64,000 nucleotides of DNA, taken from the NCBI RefSeq assembly GCF_014647755.1, contig NZ_BMPU01000002.1, positions 186,001-250,000 of the forward strand, written 5' to 3'. Below the pieces are notes generated by a model. The model was not told the origin of the DNA. It saw only the letters and a program-made list of their open reading frames with translations, and searched no databases. A program made the position numbers and the translations under genes. Origin of the DNA: Porphyromonas pasteri (GTDB taxonomy: Bacteria > Bacteroidota > Bacteroidia > Bacteroidales > Porphyromonadaceae). Position 1 is the first letter of the stretch, and each line of letters begins with the position of its first letter. Of this stretch, positions 54,386-63,907 are shown piece after piece.

Positions 54386-54429
54386 AAGCATCGCTCCACG
54401 GCAGGGGATCCTACCGTGGAGCGATGCTT
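54386..54429 (-). terminator. Rho-independent terminator of the NYN-domain gene
   Basis: AAGCATCGCTCCACGG (54386-54401) pairs perfectly with CCGTGGAGCGATGCTT (54414-54429), and on the reverse strand it is followed by TTTACC. It lies 35 bp past the stop at 54465. Confidence 0.85.
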
Positions 54430-54464
54430 AAATATTTTAGGAAGGTCGGAGCTGTGCGCTGCGA

Positions 54465-55646
54465 CTATTCTTCGATGAGGGCTACATCCGAGGCGACGAG
54501 CTGATCCTTCTCGCTGCGGCCGAGGCGTGCCTCGACGATATCCCCGACGAGGAGGTCGTTGAAGTTGATGCCGTTGAGGCTCTTATAGTGGAAGAAGGCG
54601 TTCTCCTTTACACCGACGTCGATGAAGCCAAAGCCTGCCTTGAGGGCATTGATCTGGCCACGGACGAGGCCGTCATGCAGCTCTTCGCCGAGGACGAGGG
54701 CGGGCTTGTGCTCGGGTAGATCGATATGACCGATGACCTTCACCTCGGGCGTCTCGAGCGAGTCGTGTACGCTCAGCGTGATCTCTGGCTCGGGGCCAGT
54801 AGCGAGCTGTACGGTCTCGGTGGTCGTGGCGGGAGCATCAGTCTCTGCCTTGACGAGGGCTGTGGGCTCCTCGGCGCTCTTCACCGTAGCAGGGTCAATG
54901 GGGCGTGTACGCGCCTGTGGGGCTTGGTAGGGGCGACCCTTGACCTCACGATTGCGCTCCTCGCTCTGACCCTTGTTGACAAAGAGACCATTGACGATGG
55001 GGTCGCTACGGAAGGCTCGGCTATCGATCAGCTCATTCATCATCACGGGGTAAGTCGCTTCCTCGAGGAGCTCGTATGACGTGTAGGTCGTCGTGTTGTC
55101 TCGGCGGCCGTCACCTTCGTGCTCGAGATCCCAGCCGAGGACCATCACACGGGTGCCGAGGGCGTGGAGCTTACGTACCAAGGGGATATAGTCTCCATCG
55201 GCGGCGATGAGTACGACGACGTCAAACTGATTCTGCAATGCACGCTCATAAGCCTCCAGAGCAAAGAGCACATCGACGCCCTTCTCCTTCTTCTTATTGC
55301 CCTTGCCCGTGCGGGAGAGGGGCAGATGGTGCATCATCACACCCTCCGAGTTCAGGACATCGTCAAAGAGGCGCTCATAGAAGAGCACATCGCCCGAAGC
55401 CTTCGCGGCCTCGGCTGCTGACAGACGTCCACGGAAGTAATGCGCATCTACGATCTTGCACAGCTCGGGAGAGGTCCCCTCGAGTTGGGCGATCTGATAC
55501 TTCAGGAAGCGGTGTAGCCCCCCGACGCTCAGACGGCTTTTTCGTTCGTGGAACTGATAATAGAAGGTACTGACGTGCCAGAAATAGTTGCCGTCATAGA
55601 ATATCCCGATGCGGGTGAGATGTGGATTTTTTTCTTTTGGTGCCAT
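54465..55646 (-). CDS. NYN-domain (LabA/DUF88) protein with C-terminal cold-shock domain
   Basis: A 393-residue protein. Residues ~10-190 are a NYN/PIN-like domain with acidic residues expected for a nuclease: IGIFYDGNYFWHV, KEKGVDVLFALEAYERAL, VVVLIAADGDYIPLVRKLH. A variable linker rich in Thr/Glu/Pro follows (~210-310). Residues ~325-393 form a cold-shock-type OB fold (VRGQINALKAGFGFIDVGVK, NAFFHYKSLNG). Nuclease plus RNA-binding domain suggests RNA processing or decay. It is monocistronic with a terminator. Confidence 0.87.
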   Translation of the reverse strand: MAPKEKNPHLTRIGIFYDGNYFWHVSTFYYQFHERKSRLSVGGLHRFLKYQIAQLEGTSPELCKIVDAHYFRGRLSAAEAAKASGDVLFYERLFDDVLNSEGVMMHHLPLSRTGKGNKKKEKGVDVLFALEAYERALQNQFDVVVLIAADGDYIPLVRKLHALGTRVMVLGWDLEHEGDGRRDNTTTYTSYELLEEATYPVMMNELIDSRAFRSDPIVNGLFVNKGQSEERNREVKGRPYQAPQARTRPIDPATVKSAEEPTALVKAETDAPATTTETVQLATGPEPEITLSVHDSLETPEVKVIGHIDLPEHKPALVLGEELHDGLVRGQINALKAGFGFIDVGVKENAFFHYKSLNGINFNDLLVGDIVEARLGRSEKDQLVASDVALIEE

Positions 55647-56413
55647 AATAATTTATATAATTTAAAAAATTAAGCGAGTTAATGTGCGAAGTTACCATTT
55701 TCCTCCGAAATAATAACATAGCTCTCAGCAATATGTTCGCTTTTTTAGTGACTTTATTCCGCGGATTTTGCGAATGTACTTCCTGTAATTATCATTGTGA
55801 TCCTCCCGTTGGCCCATAGAGTGGGGATTTTTATCTCAGGAGGAGGGGATGTGTAACAGCGCTGTAAACTCTTGAATGATCGCTCTATATAAATTAGTGT
55901 CTTTGGCTTGAAGAAGGTTTAATCTTATGGTGCTCCCAGGTGCCATCCTATAGAAGAAGTTTTTTTGCTGCGTACGAGAAAACTTGCGTTTGTCTAAGGA
56001 AATAACAGGTGAAGGAGTATGGATTTTAATAAATCTACGTGCGTGGTCTTAAAATCCACGTACGAGGATTCTAAGATCTACGTGCCTGGAGCTAAAGACT
56101 ACGTACGTGGACGAAGGTTTTGCTCTATGTGATCAGAGTTTTTCTCGTGCAGCTCTGGGCTTATTCTCGTATTGTCTTAGTGAATAGGTCGTGGTGGAAT
56201 GGGGCTCCTCCCCGTAGTGCGAGGGGGCATATAGCTCGGGAGGATGCTGTTCCTTATTATAGTGGTGTATATCGGTGTCTCGTGGGAGATATACTTTCTC
56301 TGATAGGTACGAAGCTGGGGGAGTGGTGCGTTTTAGTGGAGCTTGTGGCGCGCGATTTTTGGAGAAAGTACTGCCGATATGACGAAGGTATACGCTTATT
56401 TGTGAAATAATCT
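55647..56413. other. AT-rich intergenic region without a convincing gene
   Basis: No gene is recognised. The 96-codon forward frame at 56120-56410 has no family features and begins in the flank of the repeat, so it is discounted. The only structure is the CTACGTGCGTGG array at 56035-56110 and its right flank GTTTTGCTC..GTTTTTCTCGTGCAGCTC, shared with copy 1. Confidence 0.6.
56035..56110. repeat. CTACGTGCGTGG array, copy 3
   Basis: Units at 56035 (CTACGTGCGTGG), 56056 (CCACGTACGAGG), 56078 (CTACGTGCCTGG) and 56099 (CTACGTACGTGG), spacing 21, 22, 21 bp, with spacers TCTTAAAAT, ATTCTAAGAT and AGCTAAAGA. Same unit number and spacing as copies 1 and 2. Confidence 0.82.
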
Positions 56414-56422
56414 TACCTTTGC
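56414..56422 (+). promoter_or_regulatory. Candidate -7 promoter element of the DHOD-like gene
   Basis: TACCTTTGC, a full TAnnTTTGC match, 41 bp upstream of the ATG at 56464. It argues against the longer frame that begins at 56419. Confidence 0.55.
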
Positions 56423-56463
56423 TTGGACGCTATGTTCATATTTGTTCACAATTCGGACTTGCT

Positions 56464-57450
56464 ATGATGGTCGATTTAAGCACTTCGTTTGCTGGGCTCA
56501 CACTGCAGAGCCCTCTCATTCTCGGGAGCTCTGGGCTTACCCGCAACGTGGATCGTACGTGCGCCTTGGTAGAGGCTGGCGTGGGTGCTGTCATCCTCAA
56601 GTCGCTCTTCGAAGAGCAGATCTTGATGCAGACAGGTCACCTCGTCGCTAAGAATGACTACCCCGAGGCTAATGACTATATCTCCTCCTATGTGCGGAGC
56701 GAAGCTATCGAGGACTATATACGTATCGTGCGTGAGGCGAAGGCTAAGCTCACTGTGCCGGTCATCGCCAGTATCAACTGCACCGAGGCGGGTAGCTGGG
56801 TCGAGTTTGCAGAGCGTCTGCGTGATGCAGGGGCAGATGCCCTGGAGGTCAATGTGATGCGCCTCGAGACGGAGCTCTTCGCAGATCCGGCTAAGATTGA
56901 GGCTTACTACGTCTCTATCGTCACGGCACTCGCGGGTAAGGGGCTTCCAATCATCGTGAAGCTCTCGCGCTACCACACGAATCTGCCGATGCTCGTCGAT
57001 AAGCTCCGTGCTGCAGGTGCTGCCGCTGTGACGCTCTTCAATCGCTCCTACCAGATCGACATTGATCTGAATCGCGAGCAGCTCATCGGCGGTGAGGTCT
57101 TCTCTCACGAGGGCGACTTCACCGAGACGCTCCGCTTCACGGGCGTGATCCGTGGCTGCGTCCCCAATGTAGGTATCTCTGCTTCGACGGGGGTCTACAC
57201 TTGGGAGGAGCTGACGAAGGTGCTCTTGGCAGGTGCTGATACGGCACAGATGTGTACGGCAGTCTATAAGCAGGGTGCCACTGCTATCGCAGAGGCGCTG
57301 AAGGGTCTTCGCCACTGGATGCTCGAGCACGGCTATCAGAGCCTCTCGGAGCTGCGTGGTCGTCTGAGCTACGGAGCCGTAGCTGACCCAAGTCTTTTTG
57401 AGCGAATTCAGTTTATGAAGTATTTCAATGCCCGCGCCGCTCAGGACTAA
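56464..57450 (+). CDS. Dihydroorotate dehydrogenase-like protein
   Basis: A TIM-barrel protein of 328 residues from ATG 56464 (MMVDLSTSFAGLTLQSPLIL; the next ATG at 56467 is equally possible). It has the FMN-enzyme features of the PyrD class: GSSGLTRNVDRTCALVEAGV, VPVIASINCTEAGSWVEFAE, ADALEVNVMRLETELFADP, IIVKLSRYHTNLPMLVDKL and VGISASTGVYTWEEL. Relatives annotated as DHOD-like lack parts of the pyrimidine-specific site, so the true substrate is open. It is monocistronic by position. Confidence 0.85.
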   Translation: MMVDLSTSFAGLTLQSPLILGSSGLTRNVDRTCALVEAGVGAVILKSLFEEQILMQTGHLVAKNDYPEANDYISSYVRSEAIEDYIRIVREAKAKLTVPVIASINCTEAGSWVEFAERLRDAGADALEVNVMRLETELFADPAKIEAYYVSIVTALAGKGLPIIVKLSRYHTNLPMLVDKLRAAGAAAVTLFNRSYQIDIDLNREQLIGGEVFSHEGDFTETLRFTGVIRGCVPNVGISASTGVYTWEELTKVLLAGADTAQMCTAVYKQGATAIAEALKGLRHWMLEHGYQSLSELRGRLSYGAVADPSLFERIQFMKYFNARAAQD

Positions 57451-57504
57451 GAGCAAAGGTGTCGGTCAGCGAAACAGAATTAAATTAATAAGTAGTATAT
57501 AATT

Positions 57505-58176
57505 ATGAAGAAGCAATCTCTCGCGGCAGCCTTCCTGGCTGGCGCACTCGTCCTCTCAAGCTGTGGTGCAAGCAACGCTGTCAAGGGTGCTGGTATCGGT
57601 GCCGCTGGTGGTGCTGCTATCGGTGCTGGTATCGGTCGCGTACTTGGTAATACTGCTGTCGGTGCTGTCATCGGTGGTGTCGTAGGTGGTACGGCTGGTA
57701 CGCTCATCGGTAAGAAGATGGACAAGCAGAAGAAGGAACTGGAGCGCGACGTCAAGGACGCTAAGATCGAGTCCGTCAACGACGGTCAGGCTATCCGCGT
57801 CACCTTCGATAGCGGTATCCTCTTCGCTACGGGTTCGGCTACGCTGAGCTCTACGTCACAGGCTACTCTGCGTAAGTTCGCTGCTAACCTCTCTGAGCAC
57901 AGCGATACGGACCTGATGATCATCGGTCACACCGACAACACGGGTACGGACCGCGTGAACAACCCCCTCTCTTACAACCGTGCTGCAAGCGTCCGCTCTT
58001 TCCTCGCTGGTCAGGGTGTCTCTTCTTCGCGTATGAAGGTCGAGGGTAAGGGTAGCTACGAGCCTGTCGCTGACAACTCTACCGCTGCTGGCCGTCGCGA
58101 AAACCGCCGTGTCGAAGTCTACATCCTCCCCAGCAAGGCGATGGTGAAGGCTGCTCACGACGGTACGCTAAAGTAG
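57505..58176 (+). CDS. OmpA-family lipoprotein with glycine-zipper region
   Basis: A 223-residue lipoprotein, signal MKKQSLAAAFLAGALVLSSC. Residues ~25-70 are a glycine-zipper stretch (GAGIGAAGGAAIGAGIGRVL, GGVVGGTAGTLIGKKM), as in YmgG/SmpA-type envelope proteins. Residues ~95-210 are an OmpA peptidoglycan-binding domain (FATGSATLSSTSQATL, IIGHTDNTGTDRVNNPLSYN, RRENRRVEVYI). It probably ties the outer membrane to peptidoglycan. Highly biased codons suggest abundance. Confidence 0.92.
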   Translation: MKKQSLAAAFLAGALVLSSCGASNAVKGAGIGAAGGAAIGAGIGRVLGNTAVGAVIGGVVGGTAGTLIGKKMDKQKKELERDVKDAKIESVNDGQAIRVTFDSGILFATGSATLSSTSQATLRKFAANLSEHSDTDLMIIGHTDNTGTDRVNNPLSYNRAASVRSFLAGQGVSSSRMKVEGKGSYEPVADNSTAAGRRENRRVEVYILPSKAMVKAAHDGTLK

Positions 58177-58241
58177 TCCTGACTGTCAGTCCGCTGTGCT
58201 GAGGGAACTTAGTACAGCGCACGCCGCCCCTCAGGGGAAAA

Positions 58242-58285
58242 GCAGGAGGCTACCTCAGAGAAATCGCTCTGAGGTAGCCTCCTGC
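58242..58285 (+). terminator. Rho-independent terminator of the OmpA lipoprotein
   Basis: A 19-bp perfect stem: left arm 58242-58260 (GCAGGAGGCTACCTCAGAG), loop AAATCG, right arm 58267-58285, followed by CTTGTATTACTCTT. Confidence 0.88.
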
Positions 58286-58402
58286 CTTGTATTACTCTTA
58301 TCTGTGGTGTGTTTCGTTGACTCGATGAGAATATGTATCATAGCAGTGCATTAGCGAGGTGAAGTCGTTGACTTTTTCCTTGTGCAATAGGCTCCTTTTA
58401 TT

Positions 58403-58411
58403 TAATTTTGC
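58403..58411 (+). promoter_or_regulatory. Candidate promoter of the cobalamin-riboswitch operon
   Basis: TAATTTTGC, a full TAnnTTTGC match, about 40 bp upstream of the riboswitch. Confidence 0.6.
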
Positions 58412-58449
58412 GAGCATACCTGACGGGAAGATGCCCTGTCTTAGGTGTG

Positions 58450-58640
58450 TATGCTGAAGGTTCTACCCTCGCTCTGCATTATGTTGCGAGGGCAGATTAA
58501 AAGGGAAGCTGGTGTAAAACCAGCGCTATCCCCGTAGCCGTAAGGTCATCATGGTGCTACTATGAGCCACTGCCCTATACAGGGGTGGGAAGGCGTAGCG
58601 CTTTGGACTGAGCCGGAAGACCTGCCTCCAGCCTTTAAGC
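58450..58640 (+). ncRNA. Cobalamin (B12) riboswitch
   Basis: The conserved blocks are present in order: AAAGGGAAGCTGGTG with TAAAACCAGCGCTATCCCCG (58499-58533), the B12 box GCCACTG (58566-58572), GGGAAGGCG (58588-58596) and GAGCCGGAAGACCTGCC (58610-58626). A hairpin CCCTCGC..GCGAGGG precedes the core. It lies about 200 bp upstream of the binding-protein start; adenosylcobalamin binding normally lowers expression of downstream genes. The 5' and 3' edges are approximate. A 61-codon frame that runs through it (58562-58744) is not a gene. Confidence 0.92.
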
Positions 58641-58842
58641 TTAATAAAGCGTGGGCGGCCAGCGATTGTCTGTGTCTTCGCCTACTCTACGGACTCTCGG
58701 GTAGAAGAGCTGGAGCTTGGTACATGATAATACCATTAGGGTAATGGGGCTTCTCGCGAAGTGACCTGATACAGCTTACCCTTCCTCTATGCCTATACTC
58801 GCAGATCAATGTAATTTGTCTTGCGGCAGCATTTGGCATAGT

Positions 58843-60015
58843 ATGAAACTCAGTACATCCATTTTTATCGGGATACTTTCCCTATTCGTTAGCTTTACCT
58901 CCTGTGGACGAGGTCAGCAGCACACGCAGCAGGGTGATACGATCTTGGAGCGTGATTCCATAGATTTCAATTTCCCTGTCACTGTGGAGTATGCGCACGG
59001 ATTCACCGTAGCCAATCACCCCGACTATAAGGAGCTCGTCATGTATAAGCCTGGTACGCGTGATACCGTCGCCGACTACATCCTTTATCTTCGCAGCCGT
59101 GAGCAGCCCAGAGTGGCGCATCCCCAAGCGGTATATATTCCTGTCCCAGCGCGTAATCTGGCGACGAGCTCTTCCCCCCATGTGGGGGCAGTCGCTGTCT
59201 TGGGCTTGCAGGAGGTACTTGTCGCCGTGTCTGATCCTGAGAAGGTCAATGACAGCCTGACGCGTCGCCGTATCCAAGAAGGTAAGGTGCAGCGTATAGG
59301 ACGTGGAATGAGTAAGGATATAGAGCGTATCATCGGTTTGCATCCAGACGTTTTTCTACAAGACTTGTATAGTGGTACGGAGAAGGATACGGATCTGGTG
59401 GCATCAGGGATCAATATCGTCTACTTCAATAACTGGAAGGAACAGGATCTGCTCGGACGAGCAGAATGGCTTAAGGTCATAGGCTTGCTCTACGGACGCA
59501 ACGCTGTGGCTGACTCCGCCTTCCGTCAAATGGCATCCAACTATCAGATAGCAGCCAAGCAGGCTAAGGGGACTTCTCGAATCGTACCTGTCATGTATGG
59601 GTTGGACTATAAGGGCGTCTGGTATGTACCAGGCGAATACTCATACATTGTCAAAGCCTTCTCTGATGCTGCCATTAGCTGTGACTTCATACCGGGACAA
59701 ATAGATAGTCGTCCCAGCAGCTTCGAATATGTCTTTCGGCGCAATCAGCATAAGAAGATATGGCTTTGCTTGATGACGGGTAAGCTGGATAAGCTCTCGG
59801 ACTTCCTTGCGCTCAATGAGCGCTATATTCATTTCGATGCTGTACGTGAGGGGGAAGTATGGGTAGACCGCAAGACGCTCAATTCAGAGGGTGGGAATGA
59901 TTTCTGGGAGAGTGGACCCTACCATCCTGATTTAGTCCTCAAGGACTTCATCAAGATAGCTCACCCCGAGCTTCTCCCGGGCTATGAGACTCGCTACTGG
60001 ATGCGCCTTAGGTAG
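58843..60015 (+). CDS. Substrate-binding lipoprotein of a cobalamin-regulated locus
   Basis: A 390-residue lipoprotein; start at ATG 58843 (MKLSTSIFIGILSLFVSFTS, lipobox FTSC) rather than the upstream start at 58789. It parallels the protein at 36408-37568 over its whole length: FTVANHPDYKELVMYKPG, VPARNLATSSSPHVGAVAVL, IGRGMSKDIERIIGLHPDVF, YGLDYKGVWYVPGEYSYIV and FWESGPYHPDLVLKDFIKIA. No permease or ATPase is adjacent within the window. The B12 riboswitch upstream and cobN downstream point to cobalt or corrinoid handling, though it could use the permease at 35370. Confidence 0.9.
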   Translation: MKLSTSIFIGILSLFVSFTSCGRGQQHTQQGDTILERDSIDFNFPVTVEYAHGFTVANHPDYKELVMYKPGTRDTVADYILYLRSREQPRVAHPQAVYIPVPARNLATSSSPHVGAVAVLGLQEVLVAVSDPEKVNDSLTRRRIQEGKVQRIGRGMSKDIERIIGLHPDVFLQDLYSGTEKDTDLVASGINIVYFNNWKEQDLLGRAEWLKVIGLLYGRNAVADSAFRQMASNYQIAAKQAKGTSRIVPVMYGLDYKGVWYVPGEYSYIVKAFSDAAISCDFIPGQIDSRPSSFEYVFRRNQHKKIWLCLMTGKLDKLSDFLALNERYIHFDAVREGEVWVDRKTLNSEGGNDFWESGPYHPDLVLKDFIKIAHPELLPGYETRYWMRLR

Positions 60016-60080
60016 CCACGTACAATGCACTTCATCGTTCTGGCCTTTAATCCGTCTCCATCCACGATACTTCGCAAATA

Positions 60081-63000
60081 ATGTCCTCTCAGCCCTATCG
60101 TATCCTTTATATTCTGGATGCACATACAGCTGTCGCCCCCTCGGAAGATGATCCCCGACTCCAGGTAGACCGCATCGCTATCTCTCGCCTCAATGCGGGA
60201 GATGACCGCGCTTGGGCCCTTACGGAGCAGGCGCACTTCATCCTCGTACTGACTCATGGATCGGTCTCTTGCTTCAGAGGCCTGCAGCGACTCATCTCAG
60301 GCATGCGGATGGAGCAGACACTCTTCGTCCATAATAATATGGAGGATGAGTGTACGGCCCTGATGCCGCAGCTGCGCCTGAGTGCTGCTGACTACCTCAC
60401 GATACAGCGCTATGTCAAGTGCTATGATAGGGCTAATGCCACACAACTACATCGCTTCCTGGCGGCGCGCTTTGGGGGATTCGATTGGGCTTATGCGCCA
60501 GCGCAATATCCTCGCTGGCATGGGCTCTATGGTTATAGCGAAGAGGAAGAGCCTCAGCGCTTAGCTGAGGTCGTAGAGGCTCGGAGAGCAGGGCGGAGCA
60601 TCATCGGGGTGATTATCCCCTTCTACCTCTATCGATCCGATAATCTCCGTCATGTGGATGCTTTGCTCGCGGCGCTACAGCATTTGGGAGTCGAGCCACA
60701 TGCTTTGTTTTCCACGGGAGCGGAAGACGCTGTGACGGGTGAGCAAGGGATTAGCTATGCGCTGGATAGTTACTTCCGTAGTGAAGGAGAGGTCTTACCT
60801 CACTGCATCATCAATCTGATGCCTTATGCTTTGGGCATCTTTGAGCGTAGTGGTGCGATTTATACTCAGCCAGAAGATGCCTCTACAGGTATCCTCCGTC
60901 AGCTGGCGCTTCCCGTCCTGCAGACTTATGCAACGAACTATAGTGCAGAGGAGTACCATAGTCGTGTAGATGGACTGGATACCATTGGCCTGATCTCCAG
61001 TGTTTGCTATCCCGAACTTGATGGACAGGTAGATGCCTACCCCATTGCCACACGCGAGCTGAACGAGGAGGGTCTGCCTTACTTTGCTCCGCTCGATGAC
61101 GAACTCCAATGGGTCGCCAGGCTGTCTGTACGCTGGGCGCAACTACAACGTAAGCCTCAGGAGAAGAAGCGCATTGCTATTATCTTCCACAATATGCCTC
61201 CGCGCAACGATAGTATAGGTTGTGCTGCGGGCTTGGATAGTCCAGCCTCGGTCTACCACCTCATCAATAGGCTACGTGAAGAGGGCATAGACCTACCGCA
61301 CCATTATGCTGATGGAGATGATATCATTAGGCAGATTATCCGTGCGGTGACGAATGATCACTCTTGGCTGGATCCTCGAGAGGTGATAAGACGTGCTGTG
61401 GATCGTATTCCCTCGAAGCTTTATGAAGGATGGTTCGATGCACTCACTCCAGAGGTACAGCAGCGCTTGGTCGCCTCTTGGGGAGAAGCCCCAGGGACAT
61501 TTCATGTCGTGGAGGGAGAGATGCCTGTGCCTGGGATGATCAATGGAAACGTCTTCATCGGCTTGCAACCACCTCGAGGCTATGAGGAGCATGCTGAAGC
61601 CATCTACCACAGTACGGATATAGTCTGTCCCCATTACTACATAGCTTTCTATCGCTGGATACGCTATGTCTTCCAGGCTGATCTCTTCATCCATGTCGGT
61701 ACGCATGGGTCGCTGGAGTGGCTACCAGGTAAGGAAAAGGCTCTCTCTTGCTCCTGCTTTCCCCAGCTCAATACGCTGGATATGCCCCACCTATATATCT
61801 ACCATACGGCAGTCATAGGCGAAGCTATTCAGGCGAAGCGTCGCTCGGCAGCCGTCTTGCTCCATCATATGGAGCCGGCAATGCGCGAAGGGGGAGCTTA
61901 TGGCCCCTTGGCAGAATTTGATGTACGACTCAATAGCTACATCAGTGGAGCTGTCGCCGAGAGTCAACGTCCTATACTACGTGAAGCCCTCCTTGAAGAA
62001 GCACGCTCCTTAGAGCTGCATCAAGACCTTGGCTATTCACGAGAAGGCGATGTCGAAGAGAGTTTCTTCATTGAGCTTCATAACTGGCTCGCGGATCTCA
62101 AAGCCTCTATGGTGCGTGATGGCTTGCACATCTTCGGTCAGCCCCCTATGGAGGAGCGGATGGAGGCGAGCATACGTATGCTGCTCCGCTTGCCGCACGG
62201 ATCGGTGACGACCTTGTTGGATGGTCTGGCTCGATACTATGGCTATACAGAGGAGTCTTTATTAATGGAGCTCGATGCTAAGATAAGCCCAACGCATACG
62301 GCGTCGATGATGATCGATGAACTGACGGAACGAGGGCAACAGCTTATTGAAGCTATGCTTGCGGATGGCTTTATAGCACAGCCTGCAGGCGAGCTGTTAC
62401 AGACGATACTTGGTGATTGTCTCGGAGAGGAGAAGTCTTTGCGAGGCGTCTTACAGCTTGCGATAGATGGGGTCTATCCACGTCTCTGTCGCATCACCGA
62501 GGAGTTGGATCACTGTGCCCTCGGCGTGCGTGGGGGCTTTGTCCCGCCTTCTAAGGGAGGTAGTCCGAGCAGAGGTCAGTTGGAGATTCTCCCCACAGGG
62601 CGCAATATGTATGCGATCGATCCCAGTGAGATCCCCTCACATGCGGCCTATCAGATAGGTGTGCGGCTTGGTCAGCAGCTCTTGGAGAAGCATCTTAATA
62701 CCTCTGGAAGTCTACCTGAAAGCACTGCTTTTGTTCTCTATTCAGGTGACCAAATGCGTACCCATGGCGAAGATATTGGTGAGATACTTTGGTTGATGGG
62801 GCTACGTCCTCAGTGGCTCAGTGAGCACTCCGATAAGGTCATCGGTCTGGAGGTTATCCCCTTGTCAGAGCTCGGACGTCCTCGTCTGGATGTCGTGTCA
62901 CGTATCTCAGGGCTCCTTCGTGATACTTTCCCGACACTGATCACGCTACTTGACGAGGCGGTTCAGCTTGTGCTCTCCCTTGATGAGCCTATAGAAGCGA

Positions 63001-63812
63001 ACTGGGTGAAAAAGCACTATGAGGAGGAAGTGGCTGAGCTTCGAGCTGCAGGGATAGATCCAGGGACAGCACGCCAAGAAGCTAAGCTCCGAGTCTTCGG
63101 TTGTCCTCCAGGTACCTATGGTGGGGGGGTAGCTGTTTTGGTAGAGACGAAGCAATGGCAGAGTAGTGATGATCTTGGTGAGACGGCTATTACCTGGGGG
63201 TGTCATGCTTATAGCCAAGAGCTACACGGCCGTGTATCTCGAGGGGCTTTTGAGCGTAAGCTTGCTCGGGTCGAGGCGACGGTCAAGAATCAGAATATCA
63301 TTGGCTTTGATCTCTATGATATTGATGACGAATACATCTATCACGGAGGAATCATCGCTGCCGTAAAGAAGCTACGGGGTCAGGCTCCTATGTCCTATTA
63401 TGGTAATACCTCTGATCCGCGGCATAGTGTCGTGCGTACGCTTTCTGAAGAGTCGGCACGGGTGCTGCGCTCCCGCCTTCTTAACCCGCTATGGATCGAG
63501 GGACTTAAGCGCCATGGATATCGTGGGGCCTATGATGTGGCATACAATATGGATAATGTCTTTGGGTGGGATGCGACTGCGGACAGTGTCTTAGATTGGA
63601 ACTACGAAGCCCTTGCCTCACATTTTCTGGGAGATCCCTCCAATAGGGAGTGGCTCAAGTCTGCCAATCCTTGGGCACTCTATGAGATAGCTCAGCGTCT
63701 CTTGGAAGCTGCTCAGCGAGGTATGTGGCAAGCCAAGCCTGAGACGATAGAGATGATTACTGAGATATACCTCTCCTGTGAGGGGGTGCTGGAGGAGGGT
63801 AGTTCGGGATAA
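60081..63812 (+). CDS. cobN: CobN-type cobaltochelatase large subunit
   Basis: A 1243-residue CobN/ChlH-family protein with the expected landmarks: VIIPFYLYRSDNLRHVDALL, IAIIFHNMPPRNDSIGCAAG, LFIHVGTHGSLEWLPGKEKA near residue 545, NLADL-like HNWLADLKASMVRDGLHIFG, LRVFGCPPGTYGGGV and YDVAYNMDNVFGWDATAD. CobN inserts cobalt into the corrin ring using ATPase partners. In Porphyromonas, a CobN homologue (HmuS) instead works in heme handling, but the riboswitch here favours the cobalt/corrinoid role. It lies 65 bp after the binding-protein gene, and a chlI-type gene follows. Confidence 0.92.
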   Translation: MSSQPYRILYILDAHTAVAPSEDDPRLQVDRIAISRLNAGDDRAWALTEQAHFILVLTHGSVSCFRGLQRLISGMRMEQTLFVHNNMEDECTALMPQLRLSAADYLTIQRYVKCYDRANATQLHRFLAARFGGFDWAYAPAQYPRWHGLYGYSEEEEPQRLAEVVEARRAGRSIIGVIIPFYLYRSDNLRHVDALLAALQHLGVEPHALFSTGAEDAVTGEQGISYALDSYFRSEGEVLPHCIINLMPYALGIFERSGAIYTQPEDASTGILRQLALPVLQTYATNYSAEEYHSRVDGLDTIGLISSVCYPELDGQVDAYPIATRELNEEGLPYFAPLDDELQWVARLSVRWAQLQRKPQEKKRIAIIFHNMPPRNDSIGCAAGLDSPASVYHLINRLREEGIDLPHHYADGDDIIRQIIRAVTNDHSWLDPREVIRRAVDRIPSKLYEGWFDALTPEVQQRLVASWGEAPGTFHVVEGEMPVPGMINGNVFIGLQPPRGYEEHAEAIYHSTDIVCPHYYIAFYRWIRYVFQADLFIHVGTHGSLEWLPGKEKALSCSCFPQLNTLDMPHLYIYHTAVIGEAIQAKRRSAAVLLHHMEPAMREGGAYGPLAEFDVRLNSYISGAVAESQRPILREALLEEARSLELHQDLGYSREGDVEESFFIELHNWLADLKASMVRDGLHIFGQPPMEERMEASIRMLLRLPHGSVTTLLDGLARYYGYTEESLLMELDAKISPTHTASMMIDELTERGQQLIEAMLADGFIAQPAGELLQTILGDCLGEEKSLRGVLQLAIDGVYPRLCRITEELDHCALGVRGGFVPPSKGGSPSRGQLEILPTGRNMYAIDPSEIPSHAAYQIGVRLGQQLLEKHLNTSGSLPESTAFVLYSGDQMRTHGEDIGEILWLMGLRPQWLSEHSDKVIGLEVIPLSELGRPRLDVVSRISGLLRDTFPTLITLLDEAVQLVLSLDEPIEANWVKKHYEEEVAELRAAGIDPGTARQEAKLRVFGCPPGTYGGGVAVLVETKQWQSSDDLGETAITWGCHAYSQELHGRVSRGAFERKLARVEATVKNQNIIGFDLYDIDDEYIYHGGIIAAVKKLRGQAPMSYYGNTSDPRHSVVRTLSEESARVLRSRLLNPLWIEGLKRHGYRGAYDVAYNMDNVFGWDATADSVLDWNYEALASHFLGDPSNREWLKSANPWALYEIAQRLLEAAQRGMWQAKPETIEMITEIYLSCEGVLEEGSSG

Positions 63813-63907
63813 TTCATCGGATGCCTTCTCCTTGAGCTGTTCCATTCGACTGCACTCCAGCCCGTGACTCATTAGCTTTTACTCGTCCTCACAATACCTC
63901 TCTCATT

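Noticed and set aside
56120-56410. 96-codon forward frame
   Set aside because: No family features, unusual composition, and it begins in the flank shared by the CTACGTGCGTGG repeats.
58562-58744. 61-codon frame
   Set aside because: It lies inside the cobalamin riboswitch and its leader.
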